Counted from the stretch's first letter, positions 51,109 to 59,708 are shown. The stretch: 64,000 nucleotides of DNA from Natronospira elongata (GCF_034931365.1 NZ_JAYGII010000002.1:1-64000); one strand, 5' to 3'. A program made the numbers and translations. Notes: generated from the letters alone by a model not told the origin.

Positions 51109-52302
51109 ATGAGCAGCGTCAGATTTTCCCTCGAGGCGCAACGAGCCCGGTGGCCGGTGGTGCTTCAGCAGCCTTTCCGGCTTTTTTTCCTGGCAGCCGC
51201 GTGGTTCGCCGTCTTCCATGGGGCCCTGTGGGGCGGCATGTTGGCCAGCGGCAGCATGGTCATTGAGGGGAATCCTTTCCTCTGGCACGGCTATCACATG
51301 GTCTTCGGGTTTGCTGTGGCGATCGTGATCGGCTTCCTATTGACGGCGGCCGCCAACTGGATTGGCAAGCCCGTTTCCCCGCCGGCACTCACGTTGGGCT
51401 TGTTTCTGGCCTGGTGCGTCGCGCGGCTCGGGGGTTTCCTGCCGGATTTGCTGCCCTGGGCCCTGGTTACGTTGGCAGATGCTGTTGCCCTGTGGGGAGC
51501 ATGCATTGCCCTGGGGGTGGCGCTGCTGCGGGCAGGAAATCGCCGAAACTACCTCTTCATTGCGGTGTTGGCCGCGCTGGCGCTGGCTGCCACGGCCTGT
51601 TTCCTGGCCGTTACGGGGATCATATCGGATATTCGCTTTGCACTCATGCGCATCGGCCTGGATCTGATGTTGCTGCTGATGGTGATCATGGGGCAGCGAA
51701 TTATTCCCTTCTTCACCGAACGGCGCTTGCCGCATCTGGGGGTCCGGCGGTCACCGCTGCTGATGCTGCTGACACCGATGGTGGTGGCGGCCGGCCTGCT
51801 GGCCAATTACCTCGGTTGGCCCATGCCGGCCATGGCCCTGATGCTCTCCGCCGCCGTGCTTCTGCTGGTTCACATGACCCTGTGGCGAAGCTGGGGCAGT
51901 TGGCCGGAACCCATGCTCTGGATTCTCCATCTGGGTTATCTGTGGCTGGCTCTGGCGCTGGTGCTACGTGCCGGCAGTCTGGGTTTCGGCTGGATGCCTT
52001 ATTCCACCGCCGGTCACGCGGTCAGCGTCGGCGCCCTGGGAGCGCTGGGCCTGGGCATGCTGGCCAGGGTGTCGCTGGGCCATACCGGGCGGATGATTCA
52101 GGCCAAGCCCTGGATCGTCCTGGCCTTCGTGCTGGTTTCCCTGGCGGCGGTATTTCGGCTCATGACCGGCTTTCCCATCGGACTGCTCATGCAATGGCTA
52201 TTCGGGCTCTCGGCCCTGAGCTGGATTCTGGCCTGGCTGATCTTCGCCATCAGCTACGCCCCCATCCTCACCGGCCCCCGCGCCGACGGTCAGCCGGGCT
52301 AA
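51109..52302 (+). CDS. nnrS: NnrS family membrane protein
   Basis: A 397-residue NnrS protein with twelve hydrophobic segments. Family marks include PFRLFFLAAAWFAVFHGALWG at the start, the His-rich WHGYHMVFGFAVAIVIGFLLTAAANW, and IMGQRIIPFFTERRL. NnrS is a heme and copper membrane protein that protects cells from nitrosative stress during denitrification. The ATG at 51109 has GAGGAA eight bases upstream. It is divergent from nsrR, its expected repressor. Confidence 0.92.
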   Translation: MSSVRFSLEAQRARWPVVLQQPFRLFFLAAAWFAVFHGALWGGMLASGSMVIEGNPFLWHGYHMVFGFAVAIVIGFLLTAAANWIGKPVSPPALTLGLFLAWCVARLGGFLPDLLPWALVTLADAVALWGACIALGVALLRAGNRRNYLFIAVLAALALAATACFLAVTGIISDIRFALMRIGLDLMLLLMVIMGQRIIPFFTERRLPHLGVRRSPLLMLLTPMVVAAGLLANYLGWPMPAMALMLSAAVLLLVHMTLWRSWGSWPEPMLWILHLGYLWLALALVLRAGSLGFGWMPYSTAGHAVSVGALGALGLGMLARVSLGHTGRMIQAKPWIVLAFVLVSLAAVFRLMTGFPIGLLMQWLFGLSALSWILAWLIFAISYAPILTGPRADGQPG

Positions 52303-52345
52303 ACCCGGGGCAAGCATGGAAGAGCCTCACGCCAAGACGTGAAGA

Positions 52346-52534
52346 AATTCAAAAGATGGCCTCGCGCAGAGGGCGCCAAGAACGCAAAGAAAAAGCATTC
52401 TATGCTGTAGTTGCTGCCAGGCTTTCAGACCCCCAGCCAAAAGACGGAATTTCTTGGCGATCTTGGCGCCCTCCGCGCGAGGCAATGGTTTTCTTCGCGT
52501 CTTGGCGTCTTTGCGCGAGGCCATCTTTTGAATT
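52346..52534. repeat. Long imperfect inverted repeat element
   Basis: An arm from 52346 to about 52394 (opening AATTCAAAAGATGGCCTCGC) reappears inverted at 52488-52534, with GCCAAGA-type short repeats in both arms and between them. It lies between the convergent nnrS and hydroxyproline epimerase genes. It is too short for a transposon gene and is probably a non-autonomous repeat. Confidence 0.65.
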
Positions 52535-52545
52535 CGGTGCCAGGC

Positions 52546-53547
52546 TTATCGGACCTCGAAGCCGCGCCAGAAGGGATCGTCGTCGTCGACGAAGAGGGTA
52601 TTGTGACCCGTGACCCGGGCCCAGCCTTCCACGCTGGGGATGATGGCCTCGTGTTGTCCCACCTGCGTACGGCCCTCCACCCGTCCCCGAAAGAGACTGC
52701 CGATGATGCTTTCATGGACGAAATCCTCGCCATCACCCAGGCGGCCGCGGGCTGCCAGCTGAGCCATGCGGGCGCTGGTGCCGGTGCCGCAGGGGGAGCG
52801 GTCAATGGCCCGTTCGCCGTAGAAAACCGCGTTGCGGGCCTGGGCTTCAGGGTTTCGGGGGGCATCCGTCCACATGGTGTGCGTCACGCCCCGCACCGTG
52901 GGGTCATCCGGATGGACGCAATCCAACGCTTCATGGGCGGCCTGGCGGACCTTTGATGACAGGTGGAGGATGTCATCCGCGCTCATTCCGTCCAGCCCGG
53001 GCCAGTTGGTCTGTGGTTCGACGATGGCAAAGAAATTCCCACCGTAGGCGACGTCGATGGTCAGTTCTCCCAAGCCTGCCACATTGATCGATACATCACG
53101 ATGGGCCAAAAAGCTGGCCACATTTCTGATTCGCACGCTGCGGACACGATCATCGTCCATCTGGTACTCGATATGGACCTGTCCGGCGGGTACGTCCAGG
53201 ATTGCCTTGCCCGGAATTTTTGGCTGCAGCAGACCTGCCTCAATGGCCGCCGTGACGGTACCAATGGTGCCGTGGCCGCACATGGGCAGGCAGCCGCTGG
53301 TCTCAATGAAAAGGATGGCGGCATCGGCGTCGTCCGAGCAAGGCGGCAACAGCAGTGAACCGGACATCACCGAATGGCCCCGGGGTTCGTACATCAGCGA
53401 TTGGCGGATCCAGTCATGGTGAGCGAGGAAATCCTGGCGCTTCTCGCTCATGGTTTCACCGCGCAGCTTCGGGTAACCGCTGGTGACAAGGCGAACTGGA
53501 TTGCCGCAGGTATGGGCATCAATGCAGAAAAAAGTCCCAAGTCTCAT
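52546..53547 (-). CDS. 4-hydroxyproline 2-epimerase (proline racemase family)
   Basis: A 333-residue member of the proline racemase family. Both catalytic cysteines are present: CLPMCGHGTIGTV and DRSPCGTGTSARMAQL. The second Cys excludes trans-3-hydroxyproline dehydratase, which has Thr there. It interconverts trans-4-hydroxy-L-proline and cis-4-hydroxy-D-proline, the first step of hydroxyproline breakdown. I start it at the ATG at 53545-53547; the frame is open to 54813, but that part is antisense to the dehydrogenase. It is divergent from the dehydrogenase gene. Confidence 0.87.
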   Translation of the reverse strand: MRLGTFFCIDAHTCGNPVRLVTSGYPKLRGETMSEKRQDFLAHHDWIRQSLMYEPRGHSVMSGSLLLPPCSDDADAAILFIETSGCLPMCGHGTIGTVTAAIEAGLLQPKIPGKAILDVPAGQVHIEYQMDDDRVRSVRIRNVASFLAHRDVSINVAGLGELTIDVAYGGNFFAIVEPQTNWPGLDGMSADDILHLSSKVRQAAHEALDCVHPDDPTVRGVTHTMWTDAPRNPEAQARNAVFYGERAIDRSPCGTGTSARMAQLAARGRLGDGEDFVHESIIGSLFRGRVEGRTQVGQHEAIIPSVEGWARVTGHNTLFVDDDDPFWRGFEVR

Positions 53548-53661
53548 GTTGCAGTGCTTCCCGGCTCGGTATGGATGGCTCAAGTCAGGTAGGATTACAG
53601 CTGTCGGCGAGGCGGGCAAGCCGTACATCCGTTCTTCCCCAGAATAACCACGAACAAGGCA

Positions 53662-54936
53662 ATGACTGAATCCACTATAGACACCGATTTCCTCGTTATC
53701 GGTGGTGGCATTGTCGGTGTCACGGCAGCCTTTGAACTGCAGGCTGCCGGTCGACAGGTGCTGCTGATCGACCGAGAGGCTCCCGGTGCGGGGGCATCCC
53801 GAGGTAACGCCGGCCATTTTGCCACCGAGCAGATCTTCCCCATTGCCGATGCCTCCATTCTCTGGCAGGTCCCCAAGTTGCTGCTTGACCCCCTCGGGCC
53901 GCTGGCCATCGACTGGCGCTATGCGCACCGCATTACTCCCTGGTTGCTGCGTTTCCTCTGGAACATGCGTTCCAGCCAGGTTCGGCGGACCACGGAGGGA
54001 TTGGCGGCCCTGAGCGGGGGCAGCCTGGGTGCCTGGCGGGAGTTGCTGGGGCGAACCGGGGGCATGTCTCTGATCCGCAGCCAGGAATCGCTGACGGTGT
54101 TCGAGAAAAAGGGCACGGCCCGCAAGCTTGAACGAGGGATGAAACAAATGCAGGCGCATGGCGTGCCTGTTTCCCTCATTGATGGTGCTGAGGCGAGAGA
54201 GCGGGTGCCGGCCCTGGGTGAGCGTGTGCGTGGGGCGCTGCACTTTACCGCGACCGGGCATGTCACCGATCCCTTGGCCGTACTCGAGCATATCTGGACC
54301 CATTGCCTTCAGAACGGGATTGATTACCGGCAGGCCGAAGGCAGGGCGGTCCGGTTCACCGATGACGGCGTCCATGTTGAGACCGACCAGGGTGTGATCA
54401 ATGCCCGCCAGGTCTTGATTGCCTGCGGTGCCCATTCCCGGCCCCTGGTCCATCAGGCAACGGGGCTGAAACCGCCGCTGGATACCGAGCGTGGCTACCA
54501 TTTGATGCTGCCCGCCGAAGGTGAACGGCTGCCTATGGCCATTGCCTCGGCGGAACGGCGTTTCATCATGACGCCCATGTCCGGGGGCCTGCGTCTGGCC
54601 GGCACGGTGGAGTTTGGGGGGCTGGAACGCCCGGCCAACTGGCGTCGCGCCTGGGTTCTGCGTGAGCACGCCAATGCCTTGCTGGCGTCGTCCCTGGCGG
54701 ATAGCGAGGCTGAGCCCTGGATGGGCTTCCGGCCGACCTTGCCCGATTGCCTGCCGGTCATCGACCGGCTTGGGCCCGGCGGACGGCTCTTGCTGGCTTT
54801 CGGCCACCATCACCTCGGTTTGACCCAGTCCGCCTTTACCGCCCGTATTGTCACGGCGCTGGCCAATGAGGCCGAGCCCCCGATTCCAGTTGACCCTTAT
54901 CGTCTGTCCCGCTTCGGCAAGCCCAAAGCGCTGTAA
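53662..54936 (+). CDS. D-hydroxyproline dehydrogenase (FAD-dependent, DadA-like)
   Basis: A 424-residue FAD-dependent amine oxidoreductase of the DadA/glycine oxidase type: FLVIGGGIVGVTAAFELQAAGRQVLLIDRE is the Rossmann site, PGAGASRGNAGHF the family segment, and SGGLRLAGTVEFGGL with FRPTLPDCLPVIDRL the C-terminal FAD parts. In this context it should oxidise cis-4-hydroxy-D-proline to pyrroline-4-hydroxy-2-carboxylate. It is 15 bases from the DapA-like gene and divergent from the epimerase, so all three form the pathway. Confidence 0.85.
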   Translation: MTESTIDTDFLVIGGGIVGVTAAFELQAAGRQVLLIDREAPGAGASRGNAGHFATEQIFPIADASILWQVPKLLLDPLGPLAIDWRYAHRITPWLLRFLWNMRSSQVRRTTEGLAALSGGSLGAWRELLGRTGGMSLIRSQESLTVFEKKGTARKLERGMKQMQAHGVPVSLIDGAEARERVPALGERVRGALHFTATGHVTDPLAVLEHIWTHCLQNGIDYRQAEGRAVRFTDDGVHVETDQGVINARQVLIACGAHSRPLVHQATGLKPPLDTERGYHLMLPAEGERLPMAIASAERRFIMTPMSGGLRLAGTVEFGGLERPANWRRAWVLREHANALLASSLADSEAEPWMGFRPTLPDCLPVIDRLGPGGRLLLAFGHHHLGLTQSAFTARIVTALANEAEPPIPVDPYRLSRFGKPKAL

Positions 54937-54951
54937 GTTGGAGGAGGCACC

Positions 54952-55839
54952 ATGACCCTGAAAGGCCTGTTCACCCCCATCGTGACCCCCTTCGACGCCA
55001 GCGGGGCGCTCAATCTGACTGCGGTGGATGCCATTGTCGAAGCCCAGCTGGAAGCCGGAGCGAGTGGGCTGATCGCCTGTGGTACCACCGGCGAGTACTA
55101 CACTCTGGATGAGTCCGAACGCCAGGCCCTGATCGAGCGGGTGGTTCGGCAGGTGAATGGTCGTGTCAGCGTCCTGGCCGGCATCAATGCCCTCAATACC
55201 CGCGAGGGCGAATTGCGGGCCCGCCAGGCCCGGGACCTGGGTTGTGATGGCCTGATGATGTCACCCCCCGCCTACAGCCTCCCCGAGCAGCATGAGATCC
55301 TCGCGCACTTCAAGGCTGTCGCCGCGGCCACGGCGCTGCCCCTGGTGCTCTACGATTTCCCGGTGCGGGCCGGGGTACAGATTGAGGTGGATACCGTGCT
55401 GGCCTTGTCCGAGGTGGACAATATCGTCGGGATCAAGGAGAGCAGTGGTGATTTCAGCCGACTGCTGGCCCTGCGCGATCAATGCCCCTCTGATTTTCAG
55501 CTGATCTGCGGCTGTGATGACCAGGCCGCCGATCACCTCTGGTGGGGCGCGCGTGCCTGGATCAGCGGTTCGGCCAATGTCTTCCCCGCCGAACAGGCCG
55601 CCATGCTGGCGGCGGCCGAGCGGCAAGATTTCGAGTCCGTTCGGGCCGGCATGGCAGCCATGATGCCGATCATCCGGGACATGGAAGGCGGGGGCTACAA
55701 CCAGAAAGCCAAGCTGGGGACGCGCGTGCGCCTCGGCATCGAGGCCGGGGATGTTCGTCAGCCTCTGCTGCCCTTGAGTCGGAGAGAAGTCGAGGAATTT
55801 CAGTCACTTATTGCAGGTTTTGATAAAAGCACTTCTTGA
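54952..55839 (+). CDS. DapA-family enzyme, likely pyrroline-4-hydroxy-2-carboxylate deaminase
   Basis: A 295-residue DHDPS-superfamily barrel with the Schiff-base Lys in IVGIKESSGD and the Tyr in LVLYDFP, and GTTGEYYTLDESER at the substrate loop. Beside a hydroxyproline epimerase and D-amino-acid dehydrogenase, the expected reaction is deamination of the pyrroline product to alpha-ketoglutarate semialdehyde. A true lysine-pathway DapA would be less expected here. GGAGGAGG before the ATG. The final step, the semialdehyde dehydrogenase, is not in the window. Confidence 0.85.
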   Translation: MTLKGLFTPIVTPFDASGALNLTAVDAIVEAQLEAGASGLIACGTTGEYYTLDESERQALIERVVRQVNGRVSVLAGINALNTREGELRARQARDLGCDGLMMSPPAYSLPEQHEILAHFKAVAAATALPLVLYDFPVRAGVQIEVDTVLALSEVDNIVGIKESSGDFSRLLALRDQCPSDFQLICGCDDQAADHLWWGARAWISGSANVFPAEQAAMLAAAERQDFESVRAGMAAMMPIIRDMEGGGYNQKAKLGTRVRLGIEAGDVRQPLLPLSRREVEEFQSLIAGFDKSTS

Positions 55840-55877
55840 GTAAAGTTTCAGGACATTTTTCCAAGCTGAGGAATTTG

Positions 55878-55905
55878 TTGACTTTTTGCTTTCTGCGGCT
55901 ATTCT
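55878..55905 (+). promoter_or_regulatory. Sigma-70-like promoter before the 65-residue protein gene
   Basis: TTGACT, a 16-base spacer and TATTCT lie 57 bases before the ATG of the small gene, and downstream of the DapA-like stop. Confidence 0.5.
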
Positions 55906-55961
55906 GGGGTTGTCAGCCCAATTAACCCTGGATCAAACCGTAGTGGGTAAAGGAGTGAGGC

Positions 55962-56159
55962 ATGGACCTGAATCAATTCGTCGACCGTTTGCTGGAGCGT
56001 TTCTCCGGTCCCATCTCCCAGCAGGTATTCATCCGCATTCAGAGCGACCCGGTCCTCATGCGGGAGTATTTTGCCCTGGTAAAGGCGCACGGGGTGAGCG
56101 AGGTCAATGGCTTCATCGCCGATCGCATCCGTGAAAACCTGGAAAGCCAGGCGGCGTAG
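55962..56159 (+). CDS. Small helical protein of unknown function
   Basis: A 65-residue protein I do not recognise. It is soluble and predicted helical (LNQFVDRLLERFSG, VLMREYFALVKAHGVSEVNGFIADRIRENLES). AAGGAG six bases before the ATG and a sigma-70-like promoter upstream make expression likely. No neighbour suggests its role. A REP copy and a terminator follow. Confidence 0.68.
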   Translation: MDLNQFVDRLLERFSGPISQQVFIRIQSDPVLMREYFALVKAHGVSEVNGFIADRIRENLESQAA

Positions 56160-56213
56160 CCGGCCGAAGGCCGCCAGGATAAAGGAGCAAAATCCGGGCC
56201 TCAGGGTGGCACC

Positions 56214-56236
56214 GTGGGAGCGGATTTATCCGCGAT
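56214..56236. repeat. REP-like palindrome, single copy
   Basis: GGAGCGGATTTATCCGC, a variant of the family unit, between the small gene and nadA; no inverted partner. Confidence 0.7.
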
Positions 56237-56271
56237 AACAATCCTTCTTCTGGCACGCCGCCCGCCAATTG

Positions 56272-56304
56272 AAAAAGCCCTGCCAACTGGCAGGGCTTTC
56301 TTTT
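56272..56304. terminator. Bidirectional rho-independent terminator
   Basis: AAAGCCCTGCC and GGCAGGGCTTT form a perfect 11-base stem around the loop AACT, followed by CTTTT on the plus strand and preceded by AAAA. It serves the small gene and the convergent nadA. Confidence 0.88.
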
Positions 56305-56354
56305 GTGGCTGGGTCTTCTCGCCCCTAACCCCTCACTCCTGACCCCTTACCCCA

Positions 56355-57383
56355 TCAGGCCGCTTTCTTCCGGCCGACGTCGAGCATCCGCTGCAGCGAA
56401 TCCCGCGCCCCGGCGATGACGGTGTCGGGAACGGTAACCTCGGGCGCCATGTTTTCCAGCGCTTCGAGGATCTTGGGCAGGGTGATGCGCTGCATATGGG
56501 GGCACAGGTTGCAGGGGCGGATGAAGTCCTTTTCCGGATGCTCGGCCGAGACGTTGTCGCTCATGGAGCACTCGGTGATCATCACCACCTGCTTCGCGGT
56601 CGTCTCCTCCAGATGCTTGATCATGTGGCCGGTGGAGCCCACATAATCGGCCGCCTTGAGTACATCCTGAGGACACTCCGGGTGGGCCAGAACATAGACG
56701 CCCGGGTGCTGGCGGCGATAGGTTTCGATCTCCTCGCCGGTGAAGCGCTCGTGAACCTCGCAGGAGCCCTCGTAGAGGATCACTTCCACATCGGTCTGGG
56801 AGGCGACCCATTGGCCCAGGTACTTGTCGGGGGCAAAGATCACCCGGTCGCTACCCAGTGATTCCACGATTTCCACGGCATTGGAGGAGGTGCAGCAGAT
56901 ATCCGCCTCGGCCTTGACCTCCGCCGAGGTATTCACATAGACCACCACGGGAACACCGGGATAGCGCTCCTTGAGGAGCCGTACATCCGCGCCGGTGATG
57001 CCCTCGGCCAGGGAACAGCCGGCATCCATGTCCGGGAGCAGGACCGTTTTCTCCGGCGCCAGAATCTTGGAGGTTTCGGCCATGAAGTGCACGCCGCACT
57101 GGACGATGACATCAGCATCCACTTCGGCGGCATCCCGGGCCAGACCCAGGGAATCACCGGTGATGTCGGCCACGCCGTAAAAGATGTCCGGCGTCTGGTA
57201 GTTATGGGCCAGGATCACGGCGTTGCGTTCTTTCTTCAACTCGTTGATCCGGGCGATATAGGGGGCATGGACCGCCCATTCCACTTCGGGAATGACATGG
57301 CGGACCTTCTCGTAGGCCGGCCGCAGGCTCTCGAGCAGGGCCGGTGTCACTTCTGGCAGGGGCTTTTTCGCACTCACTCGCAT
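56355..57383 (-). CDS. nadA: Quinolinate synthase NadA
   Basis: A 342-residue NadA that condenses iminoaspartate with dihydroxyacetone phosphate to give quinolinate for NAD. The three [4Fe-4S] cysteines are in VQCGVHFMAET, HPECPQDV and RPCNLCPHMQ. The ATG at 57381-57383 gives a length near that of E. coli NadA (347); upstream in-frame starts would add unconserved residues, although this ATG has only a weak ribosome binding site. No nadB or nadC is adjacent. Confidence 0.94.
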   Translation of the reverse strand: MRVSAKKPLPEVTPALLESLRPAYEKVRHVIPEVEWAVHAPYIARINELKKERNAVILAHNYQTPDIFYGVADITGDSLGLARDAAEVDADVIVQCGVHFMAETSKILAPEKTVLLPDMDAGCSLAEGITGADVRLLKERYPGVPVVVYVNTSAEVKAEADICCTSSNAVEIVESLGSDRVIFAPDKYLGQWVASQTDVEVILYEGSCEVHERFTGEEIETYRRQHPGVYVLAHPECPQDVLKAADYVGSTGHMIKHLEETTAKQVVMITECSMSDNVSAEHPEKDFIRPCNLCPHMQRITLPKILEALENMAPEVTVPDTVIAGARDSLQRMLDVGRKKAA

Positions 57384-57581
57384 TGTCCCGATGGTCTGGA
57401 TTTCAGCCGGGGATTTTACACCATTCCGCAGCTTTTCTGATTCTTCCTTGTTCCCGGGGCCGCTGCATTGATCCGCATCAATTTCCAGCTGGCCCAAAGG
57501 TATCAGCCTCTCCTTCTATCAGGTCGGACAGCGGAATGCCCGAATCATTCAATAGTATGGGGGCGCTTGTGCGCGCTGTGG

Positions 57582-58901
57582 CTAGCGGTTGTCCAGAATG
57601 CCGCTGAGCTGCTCGGCGCGAGTGCCCAGCTTTCCGGCAAGATCCTGCAATCGCTGGCTGTCATTGGCATTGGCCTGAGCAGTCCGGTCGATTTCCTGTA
57701 CGGCGGTGCCCAGTTCGGTGACCGCCGTACTCTGTTCTCGCAGGGCCGTGGCAATCTCTTCCACCTGTTCGGAGACCTGTTTCACATAGCCGCTGCCTTC
57801 CTCGATATTGGCCGAGGAGCGGGCAATCAATTTTCGGATCTGGTCAGCGGACTCCGATGTGCGATCGGACAGTCGCTTGACCTCGCTGGCGACGACGGCA
57901 AATCCCCGCCCCTCATGTCCCGCCCGGGCCGCTTCCACGGCAGCGTTCAGGGCCAGGAGATTGGTCTGAAAGGCGATCTCGTTGATCATGTCGACAATGC
58001 TGGTGATTTCCTCCGCCGAGCGGCTGATTTCATCCATGGCACCGACCGCGCTCTTGCTGGATTCGCCATCACCAATAGCGGTCAGGACTGCGGCACGGCT
58101 GTGGGCCTCACCCTGTCGGGTCAGTTCCTGGATACCGCTGAGGTTGGTGTTCATCTCCTGAATGGCGGCCGCTTCCTCCTGCGCTGCGCTGCTCAGCGAT
58201 TCCACCATGCCGGCCAGTTCGCCACCCTCGCGACCCAGGGCGTCTGCCGCTTCGCGCATCCCTGACAGCATGGCCCGCATCTTGGCTCGATAATCGCCGA
58301 TGTAGTCGGTTACATCCTCATGCTGCCGTTCGACCGCGATGCTTTCCGAGAGATCAAGGGTGTCCAGCAGGTCAATCAGAAAGCCATCGGTCACGGCCTG
58401 CATGTCCAGGAGCAACACCCGTTCAATGGCCTCCATCGCCCTGGCGCGGAAGAGGGGGCGATACCAGAAATCCCGCCACAGCTGGCGCCGTATGAGCTCG
58501 CAATAGAGTGCGTAGGAGCCCAGGTAGAGCTTCATCGGCAGGCCGATGTCGTTGTGCAACTTGCCGACTTGCAGCCGCTTCTCGAAATAGTCAGGACCTA
58601 GCCCCCCGCGGTCGGCGTGGTCGGTGATATCCCGAAGGTATTGGCTCTGAGCCACCTCCAGGTGACTGCGCAGCTTGCCAAGCTTGATTCCGTGTTGGCG
58701 GGCGTGCGCGTCGAAGAAGCGCCGCGAGGCCGGGTGGGAGAACTGGAAGTCATAGAAGCTGCGCGCGATCGTTGGTGCCCGCCGGTCCATCCATTTCTTC
58801 AGACTGGCAAGGCGGTTGATCTCGGCGGGGCCAAGCTTGAGGAAACTCAGGCGCTCGGCGAGGTTGGTCTGGTTAATCCCGAGCTTCTCGGCTAGTGACA
58901 T
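57582..58901 (-). CDS. Globin-coupled sensor chemoreceptor (HemAT-like)
   Basis: A 439-residue soluble receptor without membrane segments. Residues about 10-175 are a protoglobin-type sensor globin with proximal His116 (LQVGKLHNDIGLPMKLYLGSY). Then a linker and a methyl-accepting domain with the conserved hairpin IAFQTNLLALNAAVEAARAGHEGRGFAVVASEVKRLSDRT. It should bind O2 or NO by heme and signal to CheA/CheW, giving aerotaxis or energy taxis. The ATG at 58899-58901 has AGGTGAG upstream. A degenerate FNR box lies 130 bases upstream. Confidence 0.9.
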   Translation of the reverse strand: MSLAEKLGINQTNLAERLSFLKLGPAEINRLASLKKWMDRRAPTIARSFYDFQFSHPASRRFFDAHARQHGIKLGKLRSHLEVAQSQYLRDITDHADRGGLGPDYFEKRLQVGKLHNDIGLPMKLYLGSYALYCELIRRQLWRDFWYRPLFRARAMEAIERVLLLDMQAVTDGFLIDLLDTLDLSESIAVERQHEDVTDYIGDYRAKMRAMLSGMREAADALGREGGELAGMVESLSSAAQEEAAAIQEMNTNLSGIQELTRQGEAHSRAAVLTAIGDGESSKSAVGAMDEISRSAEEITSIVDMINEIAFQTNLLALNAAVEAARAGHEGRGFAVVASEVKRLSDRTSESADQIRKLIARSSANIEEGSGYVKQVSEQVEEIATALREQSTAVTELGTAVQEIDRTAQANANDSQRLQDLAGKLGTRAEQLSGILDNR

Positions 58902-59032
58902 ACAGTGACTCACCTCTCGACTAGAGCTTGGGCCGCACATTTACGGCCGTGGCTTCGGCCTCGCAATGTGGTCACTGCGGGCCTCATGCTCAGTTTAACG
59001 ACCAGTCGCCGAAAAGTTTAGATAATGCTGAT

Positions 59033-59046
59033 ATGATTTAAATCAA
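59033..59046. promoter_or_regulatory. Possible FNR/DNR box upstream of the globin chemoreceptor
   Basis: ATGATTTAAATCAA matches TTGAT-N4-ATCAA at nine of ten positions. No -10 stands at class II spacing, and the region is AT-rich, so it may be chance. Confidence 0.35.
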
Positions 59047-59077
59047 TCTCATCAATAAATAAAGTCAAAAAAGCGAG

Positions 59078-59551
59078 TCACGAGGGCGAGATCACCAGCA
59101 CCGGGCAGTCGGCTTGCCGCACCAGGGCCTCCGAGACGCTCCCGAGGAGCAGCGACCGGAGCCGGGATTGGCCACGCCGGCCCACCACCAGCAGGCTGTC
59201 AGGGTGCGCTCGGCAGTAGGCGAGCAGGGCGTCGGCGGGTTGTCCCGTGAGCCAGACTTCTTCCACCGGCCCGGCGAAATCCGGCAGGGCCTGTCGGATC
59301 CGGGCAAACAGTTTGCGACTGCCACGTTCCGCGGCCTTGGCGATTTCTTCGTCCGAGAGATGAACCACCCCCTCGAAGCGTTCCGGCATCTGCTCAAGTT
59401 CCAGCAGCTCCTCGGGGTGGCCCTCGAAGACGTGCAGAAGGACCAGTCCCGTGCCCATCGCCTGTGCCAGGGCCGCGGCCTGGCGGGCGGCTTCCAGGGC
59501 ATTCTCGGAGTGATCCAGGGCGACTAGCACGGTAGAGTGGGGAATGGGCAT
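59078..59551 (-). CDS. Universal stress protein (UspA family)
   Basis: A 157-residue Usp with the ATP-binding signature GRRGQSRLRSLLLGSVSEALVRQADCPVLVI (G-x2-G-x9-GS). The N-terminus STVLVALDHSENALEAARQAAALAQ fits the fold. It is divergent from the tandem Usp gene at 59709 across a gap that holds a perfect FNR box. Anaerobic induction of usp genes by Anr is known in Pseudomonas, which agrees. Confidence 0.9.
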   Translation of the reverse strand: MPIPHSTVLVALDHSENALEAARQAAALAQAMGTGLVLLHVFEGHPEELLELEQMPERFEGVVHLSDEEIAKAAERGSRKLFARIRQALPDFAGPVEEVWLTGQPADALLAYCRAHPDSLLVVGRRGQSRLRSLLLGSVSEALVRQADCPVLVISPS

Positions 59552-59578
59552 GGGAGCTCTCGATTGGCTGCTGTTTGT

Positions 59579-59592
59579 TTGATAACGATCAA
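59579..59592. promoter_or_regulatory. Consensus FNR/DNR box between two usp genes
   Basis: TTGATAACGATCAA is a perfect match. On the plus strand a TG-N-TAGGCT extended -10 (59611-59619) lies 31 bases from its centre, so the clearest promoter faces the tandem Usp gene. Confidence 0.75.
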
Positions 59593-59708
59593 ATTTAACA
59601 ATCCTGGCGATGATAGGCTATGTTGATGCCGTCGCCCGGTGCTGATTCCTCAAGACATCAGCCGCCGCAGGCAGTTCGCTCATTCACCCGATGCAACAGG
59701 GGTAAGAA

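Noticed and set aside
52303..52613. Continuation of a second frame past nnrS
   Set aside because: The 399-codon frame starting at 51414 is out of frame with NnrS and contains no conserved sequence.
53548..54813. Upstream extension of the epimerase frame to 755 codons
   Set aside because: The added part is antisense to the FAD dehydrogenase and the racemase fold starts at the ATG at 53547.
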